This document shows, in pieces, positions 17,083-23,684 of a stretch of 25,876 nt of DNA (position 1 is the stretch's first letter; the number at the start of each line of letters is the position of its first letter). The notes beneath the pieces were generated by a model. The model worked only from the letters and a program-made list of their open reading frames with translations, was not told the DNA's origin and searched no databases. The DNA is from Anderseniella sp051010195 (GTDB taxonomy: Bacteria > Pseudomonadota > Alphaproteobacteria > Rhizobiales > Aestuariivirgaceae). The position numbers were made by a program, and so were the translations under genes. The stretch is from positions 1-25,876 of the forward strand of contig JBPCVV010000001.1 of assembly GCA_051010195.1 (NCBI GenBank). The letters are read 5' to 3'.

Positions 17083-17155
17083 TTGGATCCCCGTTTTCAC
17101 GGGGATGACAGTCATACTGCACATAATTTAGTCATTCCCGCCAACGCGGGAATGC
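17083..17155. repeat. Inverted pair of REP-like palindromes, copies B and C (REPIN-like)
   Basis: Copy B (about 17085-17109) contains ATCCCCGT-TTTC-ACGGGGAT followed by GAC. Copy C (about 17131-17155) is GTC then ATTCCCGC-CAAC-GCGGGAAT and lies in the reverse orientation. Each forms a stem of 8-9 pairs. Two REP units in inverted array resemble the REPIN organisation of REP elements mobilised by RAYT transposases. Read as protein, this DNA gives the familiar spurious strings DPRFHGDD and VIPANAGMQ. Confidence 0.75.
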
Positions 17156-17208
17156 AATGCCGGAAGAGGTTTTCGAGTGAGTCATATGGAAAAATACGGA
17201 TATCAAGC

Positions 17209-17475
17209 GTGATCCGGCCTGCTGTGAAACAGGATGCGTCCGAACAGCGTGGCCAGGAGATTGGCGGTGCGTTGCTTGATCATGCCGACCAGGCCGCGGC
17301 GGCAACAGGTGCCGGTGCCATGAGCATCATCTTTGAAAGCGAAAACCATGGTGCCCGGCGGTTGTATGAAGCTAAGGGATGCAAAGTCACGGCGCGGCGT
17401 CTGCGCGTGGCATTTGAAACGGACCGGACAGGTTCAGATGAATGGCTGTTGATGGTGAAGGACCTGACAACATGA
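17209..17475 (+). pseudogene. GNAT acetyltransferase remnant with internal deletion
   Basis: From a GTG at 17209 the frame encodes 88 residues. It starts VIRPAVKQDASE, a typical first strand of GNAT enzymes, and then passes directly into QRGQEIGGALLDHADQAAAATGAGAMSIIFESENHGARRLYEAKGCKVTARR, the acetyl-CoA loop and C-terminal half. The middle of the fold, roughly 60-90 residues, is missing. The acetyl-CoA loop, usually RGQGIG, reads RGQEIG. The remnant lies just after the REP pair. Its stop overlaps the lpd start as ATGA, so the end of the frame may still help couple lpd translation. An unusually short functional protein is less likely. Confidence 0.65.
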
Positions 17476-18917
17476 CTGACACAAGTTTCGACGTAATCAT
17501 CATCGGGGCCGGCCCCGGCGGCTATGTGACTGCGATACGCGCAGCACAACTCGGCATGAAGGTCGCCATTGTCGAGCGCGAGCATCTCGGTGGCATCTGC
17601 CTCAACTGGGGCTGCATCCCGACCAAGGCACTGTTGCGGTCTGCCGAGATTTACCACTACATGAACCATGCCGGCGATTATGGTTTGTCGGCGGAAAAGA
17701 TCGGGTTTGATGCAGCCGCCGTGGTCAAGCGGTCGCGCGGTGTGTCCGGACGGTTGAATGGCGGCGTGGGGCACCTGCTGAAGAAGAACAAGGTCCAGGT
17801 AATCTGGGGCGAGGCCAAGGTGACCAAGCCGGGTGAAGTGGTGGTCGGCAAAACCACCAAGGAGCCGATGCAGCCTGCTCACCCCGATCCCAAGGGCGCC
17901 GCGGGACCCGGTACGTACAAGGCCAAGCACATAATCATTGCCACCGGCGCGCGTCCGCGGGCGCTGCCCGGGCTGGAGCCGGACAGCAAGCTGGTCTGGA
18001 CCTATTTCGAGGCCATGGTGCCACCGGAAATGCCGGGCAAGCTGCTGGTCGTGGGATCAGGGGCGATTGGAATCGAATTTGCCAGCTTTTACAATGCCAT
18101 GGGTGTCGATGTTACCGTTGTTGAGATCATGGACCAGATCATGCCTGTGGAAGACACCGAGATTGCCGGCCTGGCCCGCAAGCAACTGGAAAAGCAGGGC
18201 CTGAAGATCATGACCGGCACCAAGGTTGCGGGCCTGAAAAAGGGTGCAAATGACGTCACCGCCACTATCGAGGACGCCAAGGGCGGCAAGTCCGAGTTGA
18301 AGGTGGACCGGGTGATTTCCGCGGTCGGCGTGGTTGGCAATATCGAAAACCTTGGCCTGGAAGCACTTGGTGTGAAGACGGATCGCGGCTGCGTGGTGAT
18401 TGATGGCTACGGCAATACAAATGTGCCTGGCATTTATGCCATTGGCGATGTTGCCGGGCCGCCCATGCTGGCGCACAAGGCAGAGCATGAAGGCGTGATC
18501 TGCGTCGACAAGATTGCAGGCCAGGCCGGTGTACATCCGATGAAGAAAGAGCAGATTCCGGGCTGCACCTATTGCCACCCGCAGGTTGCCTCAGTTGGAT
18601 TGACGGAACGTGCTGCCAAGGAACAGGGCATTGACGTCAAGATCGGCCGGTTCCCGTTCATGGCCAATGGCAAGGCGATTGCGCTGGGTGAGGATCAGGG
18701 GCTGATCAAGACCATATTCGACAAGAAAACCGGGCAATTGCTGGGTGCGCATATGGTCGGCGCCGAAGTCACCGAACTGATACAGGGCTTCGTTATCGCC
18801 ATGGGCCTTGAAACAACCGAGGAAGAGCTGATGCACACGGTCTTCCCGCACCCGACACTGTCGGAAATGATGCATGAAAGTGTACTTGATGCCTATGGCC
18901 GCGTAATCCATATGTAG
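17472..18917 (+). CDS. lpd: Dihydrolipoyl dehydrogenase (E3)
   Basis: E3 reoxidises dihydrolipoyl groups with FAD and passes electrons to NAD+. The protein has 481 residues. Its FAD motif is GAGPGG (12-17). The redox-active disulfide Cys43-Cys48 lies in GGICLNWGCIPTKALL. The NAD-binding GSGAIGIEFASFYNAMGVDVTVVE comes next, and the FAD block is GIYAIGDVAGPPMLAHKAEHEG. The interface signature is HTVFPHPTLSEMMHES, with the catalytic His-Pro-x3-Glu. The ATG at 17472 overlaps the stop of the GNAT remnant; the frame stays open to 17442 but the overlap start gives the standard N-terminus. It belongs with pdhA-pdhB-pdhC functionally but is separated from pdhC by about 760 bases of inserted and decayed sequence. 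Confidence 0.97.
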   Translation: MTDTSFDVIIIGAGPGGYVTAIRAAQLGMKVAIVEREHLGGICLNWGCIPTKALLRSAEIYHYMNHAGDYGLSAEKIGFDAAAVVKRSRGVSGRLNGGVGHLLKKNKVQVIWGEAKVTKPGEVVVGKTTKEPMQPAHPDPKGAAGPGTYKAKHIIIATGARPRALPGLEPDSKLVWTYFEAMVPPEMPGKLLVVGSGAIGIEFASFYNAMGVDVTVVEIMDQIMPVEDTEIAGLARKQLEKQGLKIMTGTKVAGLKKGANDVTATIEDAKGGKSELKVDRVISAVGVVGNIENLGLEALGVKTDRGCVVIDGYGNTNVPGIYAIGDVAGPPMLAHKAEHEGVICVDKIAGQAGVHPMKKEQIPGCTYCHPQVASVGLTERAAKEQGIDVKIGRFPFMANGKAIALGEDQGLIKTIFDKKTGQLLGAHMVGAEVTELIQGFVIAMGLETTEEELMHTVFPHPTLSEMMHESVLDAYGRVIHM

Positions 18918-18952
18918 CGCGAGACGGGGATTTGTTTGAGGAAGTTACATAA

Positions 18953-19240
18953 ATGGATATGGCATTGATGGATCTCGGCGGCGGTGTTGGGATTTTCGGC
19001 ACCCTGCTGATCGGCGGGGTGGCAGGCTGGATTGCAGAAAAGCTGACCGGCGCCAGCCACGGCCTGTTGACCAACATCGTGATCGGCATCCTCGGCGCTT
19101 TTGTTGGCGGCTGGATTGCCAATGCGCTCGGCCTCAAACTGGGTGAGGTATTCGAAGGCTGGTTCTGGGGCAATGTCCTGGTGTCGGTTGTCGGGGCTGT
19201 TCTTCTAATCACGGTTTATCGTATGCTCAGGGGCAAGTGA
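18953..19240 (+). CDS. YeaQ/YmgE (GlsB) family small membrane protein, copy 1
   Basis: The 95-residue protein has three hydrophobic segments: GVGIFGTLLIGGVAGWIAEKL, LLTNIVIGILGAFVGGWIANALG and VLVSVVGAVLLITVYRML. The Gly-rich GWIAEK and GILGAFVGGW patterns are typical of the transglycosylase-associated/YeaQ/YmgE family of inner-membrane stress proteins. Their biochemical role is unknown. The start is an ATG preceded by GAGGAAG. It lies 35 bases after lpd, a position this family often occupies in related genomes, and 43 bases before a paralogue. Confidence 0.88.
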   Translation: MDMALMDLGGGVGIFGTLLIGGVAGWIAEKLTGASHGLLTNIVIGILGAFVGGWIANALGLKLGEVFEGWFWGNVLVSVVGAVLLITVYRMLRGK

Positions 19241-19283
19241 GTCTAACTCGGCTTGCTTGTGCAAACCCAATCAGGAGGGGATT

Positions 19284-19532
19284 ATGGTAGGATTTGGCTG
19301 GATAATGACGATCATCCTCGGCGCTTTGGCCGGGTGGATTGCAGAAAAGGTAATGAAGTTCGACACCGGGCTGTTGATGAACATCGTGCTTGGTATCGCT
19401 GGCGCGCTGGTTGGCAATTTCCTGCTGGCCGCTCTTGGACTGGCATTCGGCGGGCTGATCGGGCAACTGGTGGTGGCTGTCGCCGGCGCCTGCCTGCTGA
19501 TCTACGTCTACCGGATGATCAAGTCACGCTGA
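19284..19532 (+). CDS. YeaQ/YmgE (GlsB) family small membrane protein, copy 2
   Basis: The 82-residue protein has the same three-helix plan as its neighbour: MTIILGALAGWIAEKVM, LLMNIVLGIAGALVGNFLLAALG and LVVAVAGACLLIYVYRMI. It shares GWIAEK, the LL-x-NIV-x-GI-x-GA core and the YRM end with copy 1, so the pair is a tandem duplication that has since diverged. The ATG at 19284 is strongly marked by AGGAGGGG 4 bases upstream; the frame is open to 19257. It lacks the extra N-terminal residues of copy 1. The two proteins may form mixed oligomers, but that is only inference. Confidence 0.88.
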   Translation: MVGFGWIMTIILGALAGWIAEKVMKFDTGLLMNIVLGIAGALVGNFLLAALGLAFGGLIGQLVVAVAGACLLIYVYRMIKSR

Positions 19533-19567
19533 ACCAGGATGGTTCTCGCCACCCGATAACAGGATCC

Positions 19568-19599
19568 GGAGCAGGATGCGGGTATTCTCATCCTGCTCC
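19568..19599 (+). promoter_or_regulatory. Perfect 11-base-pair hairpin just upstream of lipA
   Basis: GGAGCAGGATG (19568-19578) and CATCCTGCTCC (19589-19599) are exact reverse complements around a 10-base loop. The hairpin ends 11 bases before the first lipA start codon. It has no following T run, so it is not a standard terminator. It could separate expression of lipA from the upstream membrane-protein genes by mRNA processing, transcript stabilisation, or partial shielding of the weak lipA ribosome binding site. Confidence 0.5.
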
Positions 19600-19610
19600 A
19601 ATGTCAGAAA

Positions 19611-20591
19611 GTGAATGGTCTTTTGGCTACAGTTCTCGACACAACCCGGACACCGCGCGCACGGCATCCTGAGAAGGCCCACAAGCCCGACAACCCGGTG
19701 CAGCGGCGCAAGCCGGACTGGTTGCGGGTGAAGGCACCGGTGTCGGCGAAGTATCATGAAACGCGCCAACTGGTGCGGGAGCATAACCTGGTTACGGTCT
19801 GCGAAGAGGCCGGGTGCCCCAACATCGGCGAGTGCTGGGAAAAGAAGCACGCCACTTTCATGGTCATGGGGGAAATCTGTACCCGGGCCTGTGCCTTCTG
19901 CAATGTCACGACCGGCATGCCGGACGCGCTGGACGCGAACGAACCGGAACGGGTCGCAGATGCGGTCGCCAAGATGGGGCTGACCCATTCGGTGATTACC
20001 TCGGTTGACCGCGATGATCTTGCCGACGGCGGTGCTGACCATTTTGCGCAAGTGATCCGCGCCATCCGAAAGGCGGCACCGGAGACGACAATCGAAGTCC
20101 TGACGCCTGATTTCCTGCGCAAGGACGGCGCGCTGGAAGTTGTGGTTGAGGCCAGGCCGGATGTGTTCAATCACAACCTGGAAACGGTGCCGCATCTTTA
20201 CGGTCGTATTCGCCCCGGTGCGAGGTATTTCCACTCACTGCGCCTGCTGCAGAAGGTGAAGGAGTTTGATCCGGGTATGTTCACCAAGTCAGGGGTCATG
20301 GTGGGCCTGGGAGAAAAACGCGAGGACATTCTGCAGGTGATGGATGACATGCGCTCGGCCGACATCGATTTCATGACCATCGGCCAGTATTTGCAGCCCA
20401 CGCCCAAGCACGCAGCCATCGACCGGTTCTGGACACCGGATGAATTCAAGGCGCTTGAAACATCCGCCTATGCCAAGGGTTTTCTGATGGTGTCGGCAAG
20501 CCCACTGACGCGCTCATCACACCATGCAGGCGATGACTTTGCCCGCCTGAGTAAAGCGCGTGAGGCGAAAATCACCCGCCAATCCAACTAA
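19611..20591 (+). CDS. lipA: Lipoyl synthase
   Basis: LipA inserts two sulfurs into octanoyl-lysine of lipoyl domains, using radical SAM chemistry and a sacrificial auxiliary [4Fe-4S] cluster. The protein has 326 residues. The auxiliary cluster is bound by Cys64-X4-Cys69-X5-Cys75 (CEEAGCPNIGEC) and the radical SAM cluster by Cys90-X3-Cys94-X2-Cys97 (CTRACAFC). The C-terminal SSHHAGDDF carries the conserved Ser ligand region. The listed start is GTG at 19611. A TTG at 19623 would give MATVLDT, which fits the usual LipA N-terminus at least as well, so the start is uncertain. Its product modifies PdhB and PdhC, encoded about 4 kb upstream. The next gene begins 4 bases after its stop. Confidence 0.97.
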   Translation: MNGLLATVLDTTRTPRARHPEKAHKPDNPVQRRKPDWLRVKAPVSAKYHETRQLVREHNLVTVCEEAGCPNIGECWEKKHATFMVMGEICTRACAFCNVTTGMPDALDANEPERVADAVAKMGLTHSVITSVDRDDLADGGADHFAQVIRAIRKAAPETTIEVLTPDFLRKDGALEVVVEARPDVFNHNLETVPHLYGRIRPGARYFHSLRLLQKVKEFDPGMFTKSGVMVGLGEKREDILQVMDDMRSADIDFMTIGQYLQPTPKHAAIDRFWTPDEFKALETSAYAKGFLMVSASPLTRSSHHAGDDFARLSKAREAKITRQSN

Positions 20592-20595
20592 ACTT

Positions 20596-21057
20596 GTGGC
20601 GATTTTTCATACAACCCGCAGGATCGCTTTTGCGCCGCGCCACCTGTTGGAAATTGTCGCTGATGTGGCCAGTTATCCCGCCTTTCTGCCGTTGTGTACT
20701 GGGGCCAGGGTCTGGGATGAGAAAGACCTCGGCAATGGCAGGCGATCGTTTCGCGGCAGCCTGGATATAGAGTATCCCAAACTGCGCCTGCAGGAGACCT
20801 TTGTGTCCGACGTAATGGTCGATACACAACGACTGACCATCCGGGCAACGTCCAATGAGGGCCCGGTCAAGCACATTGACAACCGCTGGCTGTTTTCTGC
20901 AGCGCGCGGTGGCTGCGACATTGACTTTCACTTGGACTATCAAATGTCGTCACGGCTGCTGCAGCTGGCTATGGGATCGGTGTTTGACATTGCCGTGCGC
21001 AAGGTCATGACAGCGTTTGAAGAACGGGCGCATGTGCTTGAGCAGAACGAAGTTTGA
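20596..21057 (+). CDS. Coq10/RatA-like START-domain protein
   Basis: This 153-residue protein of the polyketide-cyclase/START superfamily contains FHTTRRIAFAPRHLLEIVADVASYPAFLPLCTGARVW. A lipid-binding beta-grip follows (FRGSLDIEYPKLRLQETFVSDV, GPVKHIDNRWLFSAARGGCDIDFHLDYQMSSRLLQLAMGSVFDIAVRKVMTAFEERA). Homologues include mitochondrial COQ10, a ubiquinone-binding respiration factor, and E. coli RatA. The alphaproteobacterial location after lipA favours the Coq10-like role. The start is GTG at 20596, 4 bases after lipA; another GTG at 20560 would overlap lipA and add residues not typical of the family. It ends the eno-to-coq10 block. Confidence 0.85.
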   Translation: MAIFHTTRRIAFAPRHLLEIVADVASYPAFLPLCTGARVWDEKDLGNGRRSFRGSLDIEYPKLRLQETFVSDVMVDTQRLTIRATSNEGPVKHIDNRWLFSAARGGCDIDFHLDYQMSSRLLQLAMGSVFDIAVRKVMTAFEERAHVLEQNEV

Positions 21058-21262
21058 GCAAAAAGGTGTGGGCTTTTGGTCGGGACAAACCGGCAATCGC
21101 CTGTGTTTTCACCTCCTGTCGCCCGCATGATGACGGAACGGAAGCTTGCTAACTTTAGGATTTTTCTGAGTTTTCCGGTGTTCCGGCATTGAAACTTAGT
21201 GCCAGAATCCTATGTTTACATCGAGAGAGGTAGATGACTGCCCATTTTTGTCGGCGGCTTTT

Positions 21263-21278
21263 GTAAACGGAGGTTTAC
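21263..21278 (+). promoter_or_regulatory. Hairpin with the Shine-Dalgarno sequence in its loop (BA14K gene)
   Basis: GTAAAC-GGAG-GTTTAC is a perfect 6-base inverted repeat whose 4-base loop is GGAG, the core of the Shine-Dalgarno sequence for the ATG at 21280. The same GTTTAC hexamer also occurs about 60 bases upstream. The site could be a small RNA switch over the ribosome binding site or a DNA operator. Confidence 0.4.
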
Positions 21279-21279
21279 T

Positions 21280-22107
21280 ATGAGCACGTTCAAATTTGTG
21301 CTCGGACTGACAGGCGCCCTGGTCCTGTCAGCGGGTGCGTTCAGCGCGGTTCCGTCAGCCGAAGCGGGCCGCGAATTCAAAAAATCCATTGTCCAGATTG
21401 ATGATCGCGGCGCATCTACTCGCGAAAAGCGCGCCAGAGGAGATGCCAGACGCAAGGCAAGGCGTGACGGGCGCCGGGCCAACAGATCTGAAAGACGAGC
21501 CAGACGGGCCAATAGACGGTCTGAACGGCGTACTGAAAGGCGATCCAAAAGGCGTGCCGAAAGACGGTCTGAAAGGCGGTCTGAAAGGCGTGCTGAAAGG
21601 CGATCCAAAAGACGTGCCGAAAGACGGTCTGAACGGCGGTCTGGAAGGCGTGCTGAAAGGCGATCCAAAAGGCGCCCCGAAAGACGGGCTGAAAGACGTG
21701 TAGAGAGGCGAGCCGAGCGCCGCGCGGAAAGACGTGTAAGACGAAGCGGACGGCGTTCCAATCGTGGCGACCGCCGCGTGAGGCGCGCTGAACGCCGGCC
21801 CAACCGTGCCGACGGGCGGGCCAACCGTCAGGAGCGCAGGGCGCGGCGGTATGAACGCCGCAGGCACGGCAAGCGTTTCAGGCATCGCCGCCGCGGCCAC
21901 AAGCACTACTACAATGGCTTCTACTATGCCGTTCCATGGTGGCTCTATTCTGCACCTGTCGTGTACTATGGAACCCGGTATGCGGGTTCAGACTACGATC
22001 TGCACGTGGAATGGTGTGAGGACCGCTACCGGTCATACGACGAACGCCGTGACGCCTATTTCGGCTATGACGGTTATTGGCACACCTGCATCAGCCCCTA
22101 TAGCTGA
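21280..22107 (+). CDS. Secreted Arg-rich repeat protein with BA14K-like C-terminus
   Basis: The 275-residue protein has a clear signal peptide (FKFVLGLTGALVLSAGAFSAVPSAEA, likely cut near residue 29). A very basic tract (about residues 48-210) of repeated RR-x-ER, RRSERR and RRAERR units follows, then HKHYYNGFYYAVPWWLYSAPVVYYG. The end, HVEWCEDRYRSYDERRDAYFGYDGYWHTC, matches the BA14K pattern WCxxRYRSYDxxxxxYxGYDGxxHxC first known from Brucella. BA14K proteins are envelope-linked and some bind sugars or provoke immunity. The Arg/Glu tract is unusual and suggests binding to polyanions such as LPS, nucleic acid or peptidoglycan. GGAGG precedes the ATG, and a strong terminator follows at 22133, so it is a single-gene unit. 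Confidence 0.8.
   Translation: MSTFKFVLGLTGALVLSAGAFSAVPSAEAGREFKKSIVQIDDRGASTREKRARGDARRKARRDGRRANRSERRARRANRRSERRTERRSKRRAERRSERRSERRAERRSKRRAERRSERRSGRRAERRSKRRPERRAERRVERRAERRAERRVRRSGRRSNRGDRRVRRAERRPNRADGRANRQERRARRYERRRHGKRFRHRRRGHKHYYNGFYYAVPWWLYSAPVVYYGTRYAGSDYDLHVEWCEDRYRSYDERRDAYFGYDGYWHTCISPYS
21541..21700 (+). repeat. 60-base tandem repeat in the Arg-rich coding tract
   Basis: Units beginning CGATCCAAAA at 21541, 21601 and 21661 repeat with a 60-base period: two full copies and one partial, differing at only a few positions. A more decayed copy covers 21481-21540. Inside the unit a 12-base step (GAAAGGCGGTCT and variants) recurs. The repeat encodes 20-residue blocks of RRSKRRAERRSERR type. 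Near identity of neighbouring units points to recent expansion, so length variation between strains is likely. Confidence 0.8.
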
Positions 22108-22132
22108 TTGGCCAGACCTTCAGCTGCACTAC

Positions 22133-22161
22133 ACGCCCCCGGTTTCCGCCGGGGGTGTTTT
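22133..22161 (+). terminator. Rho-independent terminator after the BA14K gene
   Basis: ACGCCCCCGG (22133-22142) pairs with CCGGGGGTGT (22149-22158) in a 10-base-pair stem with one G-T pair and a 6-base loop. It runs into TTTT. It lies 26 bases after the stop codon of the BA14K-like gene. Confidence 0.8.
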
Positions 22162-22264
22162 GCCTGGGCGGCCAGTTTCCAGATTCACCCGGGCGAGCTG
22201 ACGATTGACTGAATTGATCAACGCCATCAAGCTTCCCGCAAGCAGGACCCGGGAAAGCTTGGAC

Positions 22265-23554
22265 ATGGCGCCAGATAAAGAACTCACCAAAGACATTCTC
22301 GCCGCGGTCGACGCGGGATTTTCCGCTCAAACCACCTTTACCGAAGAGTTGATCCGGTTTCCCTCGCTGCGCGGGCAGGAGCAGACGGCGCAGGATTTTC
22401 TGTTCGGCGAACTAAGAGGGCGCGGTTATGCCATGGACCGCTGGTCGATCGATGTCGCCGAGATTAAAAATCATCCCGGATTTTCCCCGGTAAAGGTCGA
22501 TTACAACAATGCCATAAATGTTGTAGGCACGCATCGTCCGCGCAACGAGGTCGGTCGGTCACTGATCCTCAACGGACATGTGGATGTGGTGCCGGTCGGA
22601 CCGCTCGACATGTGGACCAGGCCGCCGTTCGAGCCATGGCGGGACGGCGACTGGCTCTATGGCCGCGGCGGGGCCGACATGAAGGCCGGAATCGCGGCTA
22701 ACATGTTCGCACTCGATGCGCTGAAGTCGTTGGGCCTGCAACCGGCAGCGACTGTGCATGTCCAGTCGGTGACCGAGGAAGAGTGCACGGGAAACGGGGC
22801 GCTGGCGGCGCTGGTGCGCGGCTACCGCGCCGATGCGGCGATTATCCCGGAACCGGAAGACGACAAGCTGGTGCGGGCCAATGTCGGGGTCATCTGGTTC
22901 CGGGTCCATGTGCGCGGCCTGCCGGTTCATGTGCGCGAGGCCAGTGCCGGCGCCAATGCCATCGAGGCCAGCTTCGACATCATGAAGGGCTTGCGAAAGC
23001 TGGAGGAAGACTGGAACAGGAGGCAGAGCCAGCACCGGTACTTTGAGGACTACAATCATCCCATCAATTTCAACATCGGCAAGATCGAGGGCGGCGACTG
23101 GGCCTCTTCGGTGCCGGCGTGGTGTTCGTTCGACTGCCGGATTTCGATTTATCCCGGTGTCGACCCGCGCGAGGCAGCCGGGGAGATCGAGGAATGCGTG
23201 CGCAATGCCGCCCGGGACAATGCGTTCCTGTCCAACAACCCGCCGCAGGTGGAGTTCAACGGGTTCTTTGCCGAAGGCTATGTTCTGGAAGAAGGATCTG
23301 ACGCAGAAGCCGCGTTGGGCCGGGCCCATGCCGCGGCTTACGGCAAGTCTTTGGAGACCTTGGTGACACCGGGTTATCTCGACGGGCGGGTGTTTGTACT
23401 TTACGGCGACATTCCGTGTCTGGTGTACGGGCCCTATTCGCAGAACATCCACGGATTTGACGAGCGTGTATCGCTGTCGTCGGTCAAAAGGGTGACCGGA
23501 TCGATCGCACTATTCATTGCCGAATGGTGCGGGCTGGAGAAGATCACTGATTGA
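22265..23554 (+). CDS. M20 metallohydrolase, ArgE/DapE-type deacylase
   Basis: This 429-residue zinc-dependent amidohydrolase has NGHVDVVP (His105 and Asp107), RGGADMKAG (bridging Asp138), the catalytic and metal-binding Glu171-Glu173 in TEEECTGNG, IIPEPED, and the C-terminal His396 in IHGFDERV. The lid domain (about 210-330) includes VGVIWFRVHVRGLPVHVREASAGANAIE. It resembles the ArgE/DapE-related deacylases that cleave N-acyl amino acids or similar amides. The exact substrate is unknown. The ATG at 22265 starts MAPDKELTKDILAAVD; a TTG at 22205 would add 20 residues but is less likely. It is followed by a 206-base regulatory gap and a demethylating flavoprotein gene, so a role in catabolism of modified amino acids is possible. 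Confidence 0.88.
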   Translation: MAPDKELTKDILAAVDAGFSAQTTFTEELIRFPSLRGQEQTAQDFLFGELRGRGYAMDRWSIDVAEIKNHPGFSPVKVDYNNAINVVGTHRPRNEVGRSLILNGHVDVVPVGPLDMWTRPPFEPWRDGDWLYGRGGADMKAGIAANMFALDALKSLGLQPAATVHVQSVTEEECTGNGALAALVRGYRADAAIIPEPEDDKLVRANVGVIWFRVHVRGLPVHVREASAGANAIEASFDIMKGLRKLEEDWNRRQSQHRYFEDYNHPINFNIGKIEGGDWASSVPAWCSFDCRISIYPGVDPREAAGEIEECVRNAARDNAFLSNNPPQVEFNGFFAEGYVLEEGSDAEAALGRAHAAAYGKSLETLVTPGYLDGRVFVLYGDIPCLVYGPYSQNIHGFDERVSLSSVKRVTGSIALFIAEWCGLEKITD

Positions 23555-23684
23555 GTATCGGCGGCGGACATGTGATTTGCACCATTCAACTCATTTATCC
23601 AAGCGATTGAATTCATTCGCATTCGACGGATGAGCTCTGTTGTTTGATGGCGCCCAAAGCCTGCGCAACGCATTGCAGCAAAGT

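Larger units (their letters stand above)
16743..17170 (+). mobile_element. Putative GIY-YIG/REP mini-element inside the pdh operon
   Basis: Between pdhC and lpd lies a unit made of a REP-like palindrome, the motif GCCGGAAGAGGT, a GIY-YIG nuclease gene, two further REP-like palindromes in opposite orientation, and the motif GCCGGAAGAGGT again. The 12-base repeats are exact (16773-16784 and 17159-17170). A second 12-base repeat, ATTGGATCCCCG, occurs at 16742-16753 and 17082-17093. The internal gene is visibly more AT-rich than the pdh genes. The element is shown by the sequence; its mobility is inferred. Confidence 0.4.

Noticed and set aside
17083..17208. N-terminal extension of the GNAT remnant starting at 17083
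   Set aside because: This part of the frame reads through REP copies B and C and gives the well-known spurious peptides DPRFHGDD and VIPANAGMQ. The GNAT-like sequence begins only at about 17209.
16711..17208. CRISPR array formed by the palindromic repeats between pdhC and lpd
   Set aside because: There are only three imperfect palindromes, in mixed orientation and with irregular spacing, and no cas genes. The pattern is REP-like.
21130..21165. EcfG-type general-stress promoter (GGAAC-N16/17-CGTT) upstream of the BA14K gene
   Set aside because: A GGAAC is present near 21136, but no CGTT lies at the required spacing.
21216..21824. 202-codon minus-strand frame rich in Arg, Leu and Ser over the BA14K gene
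   Set aside because: It is the antisense image of the 60-base repeat tract. The plus-strand gene has a signal peptide, a strong ribosome binding site, a recognisable C-terminal domain and a terminator; this frame has none.
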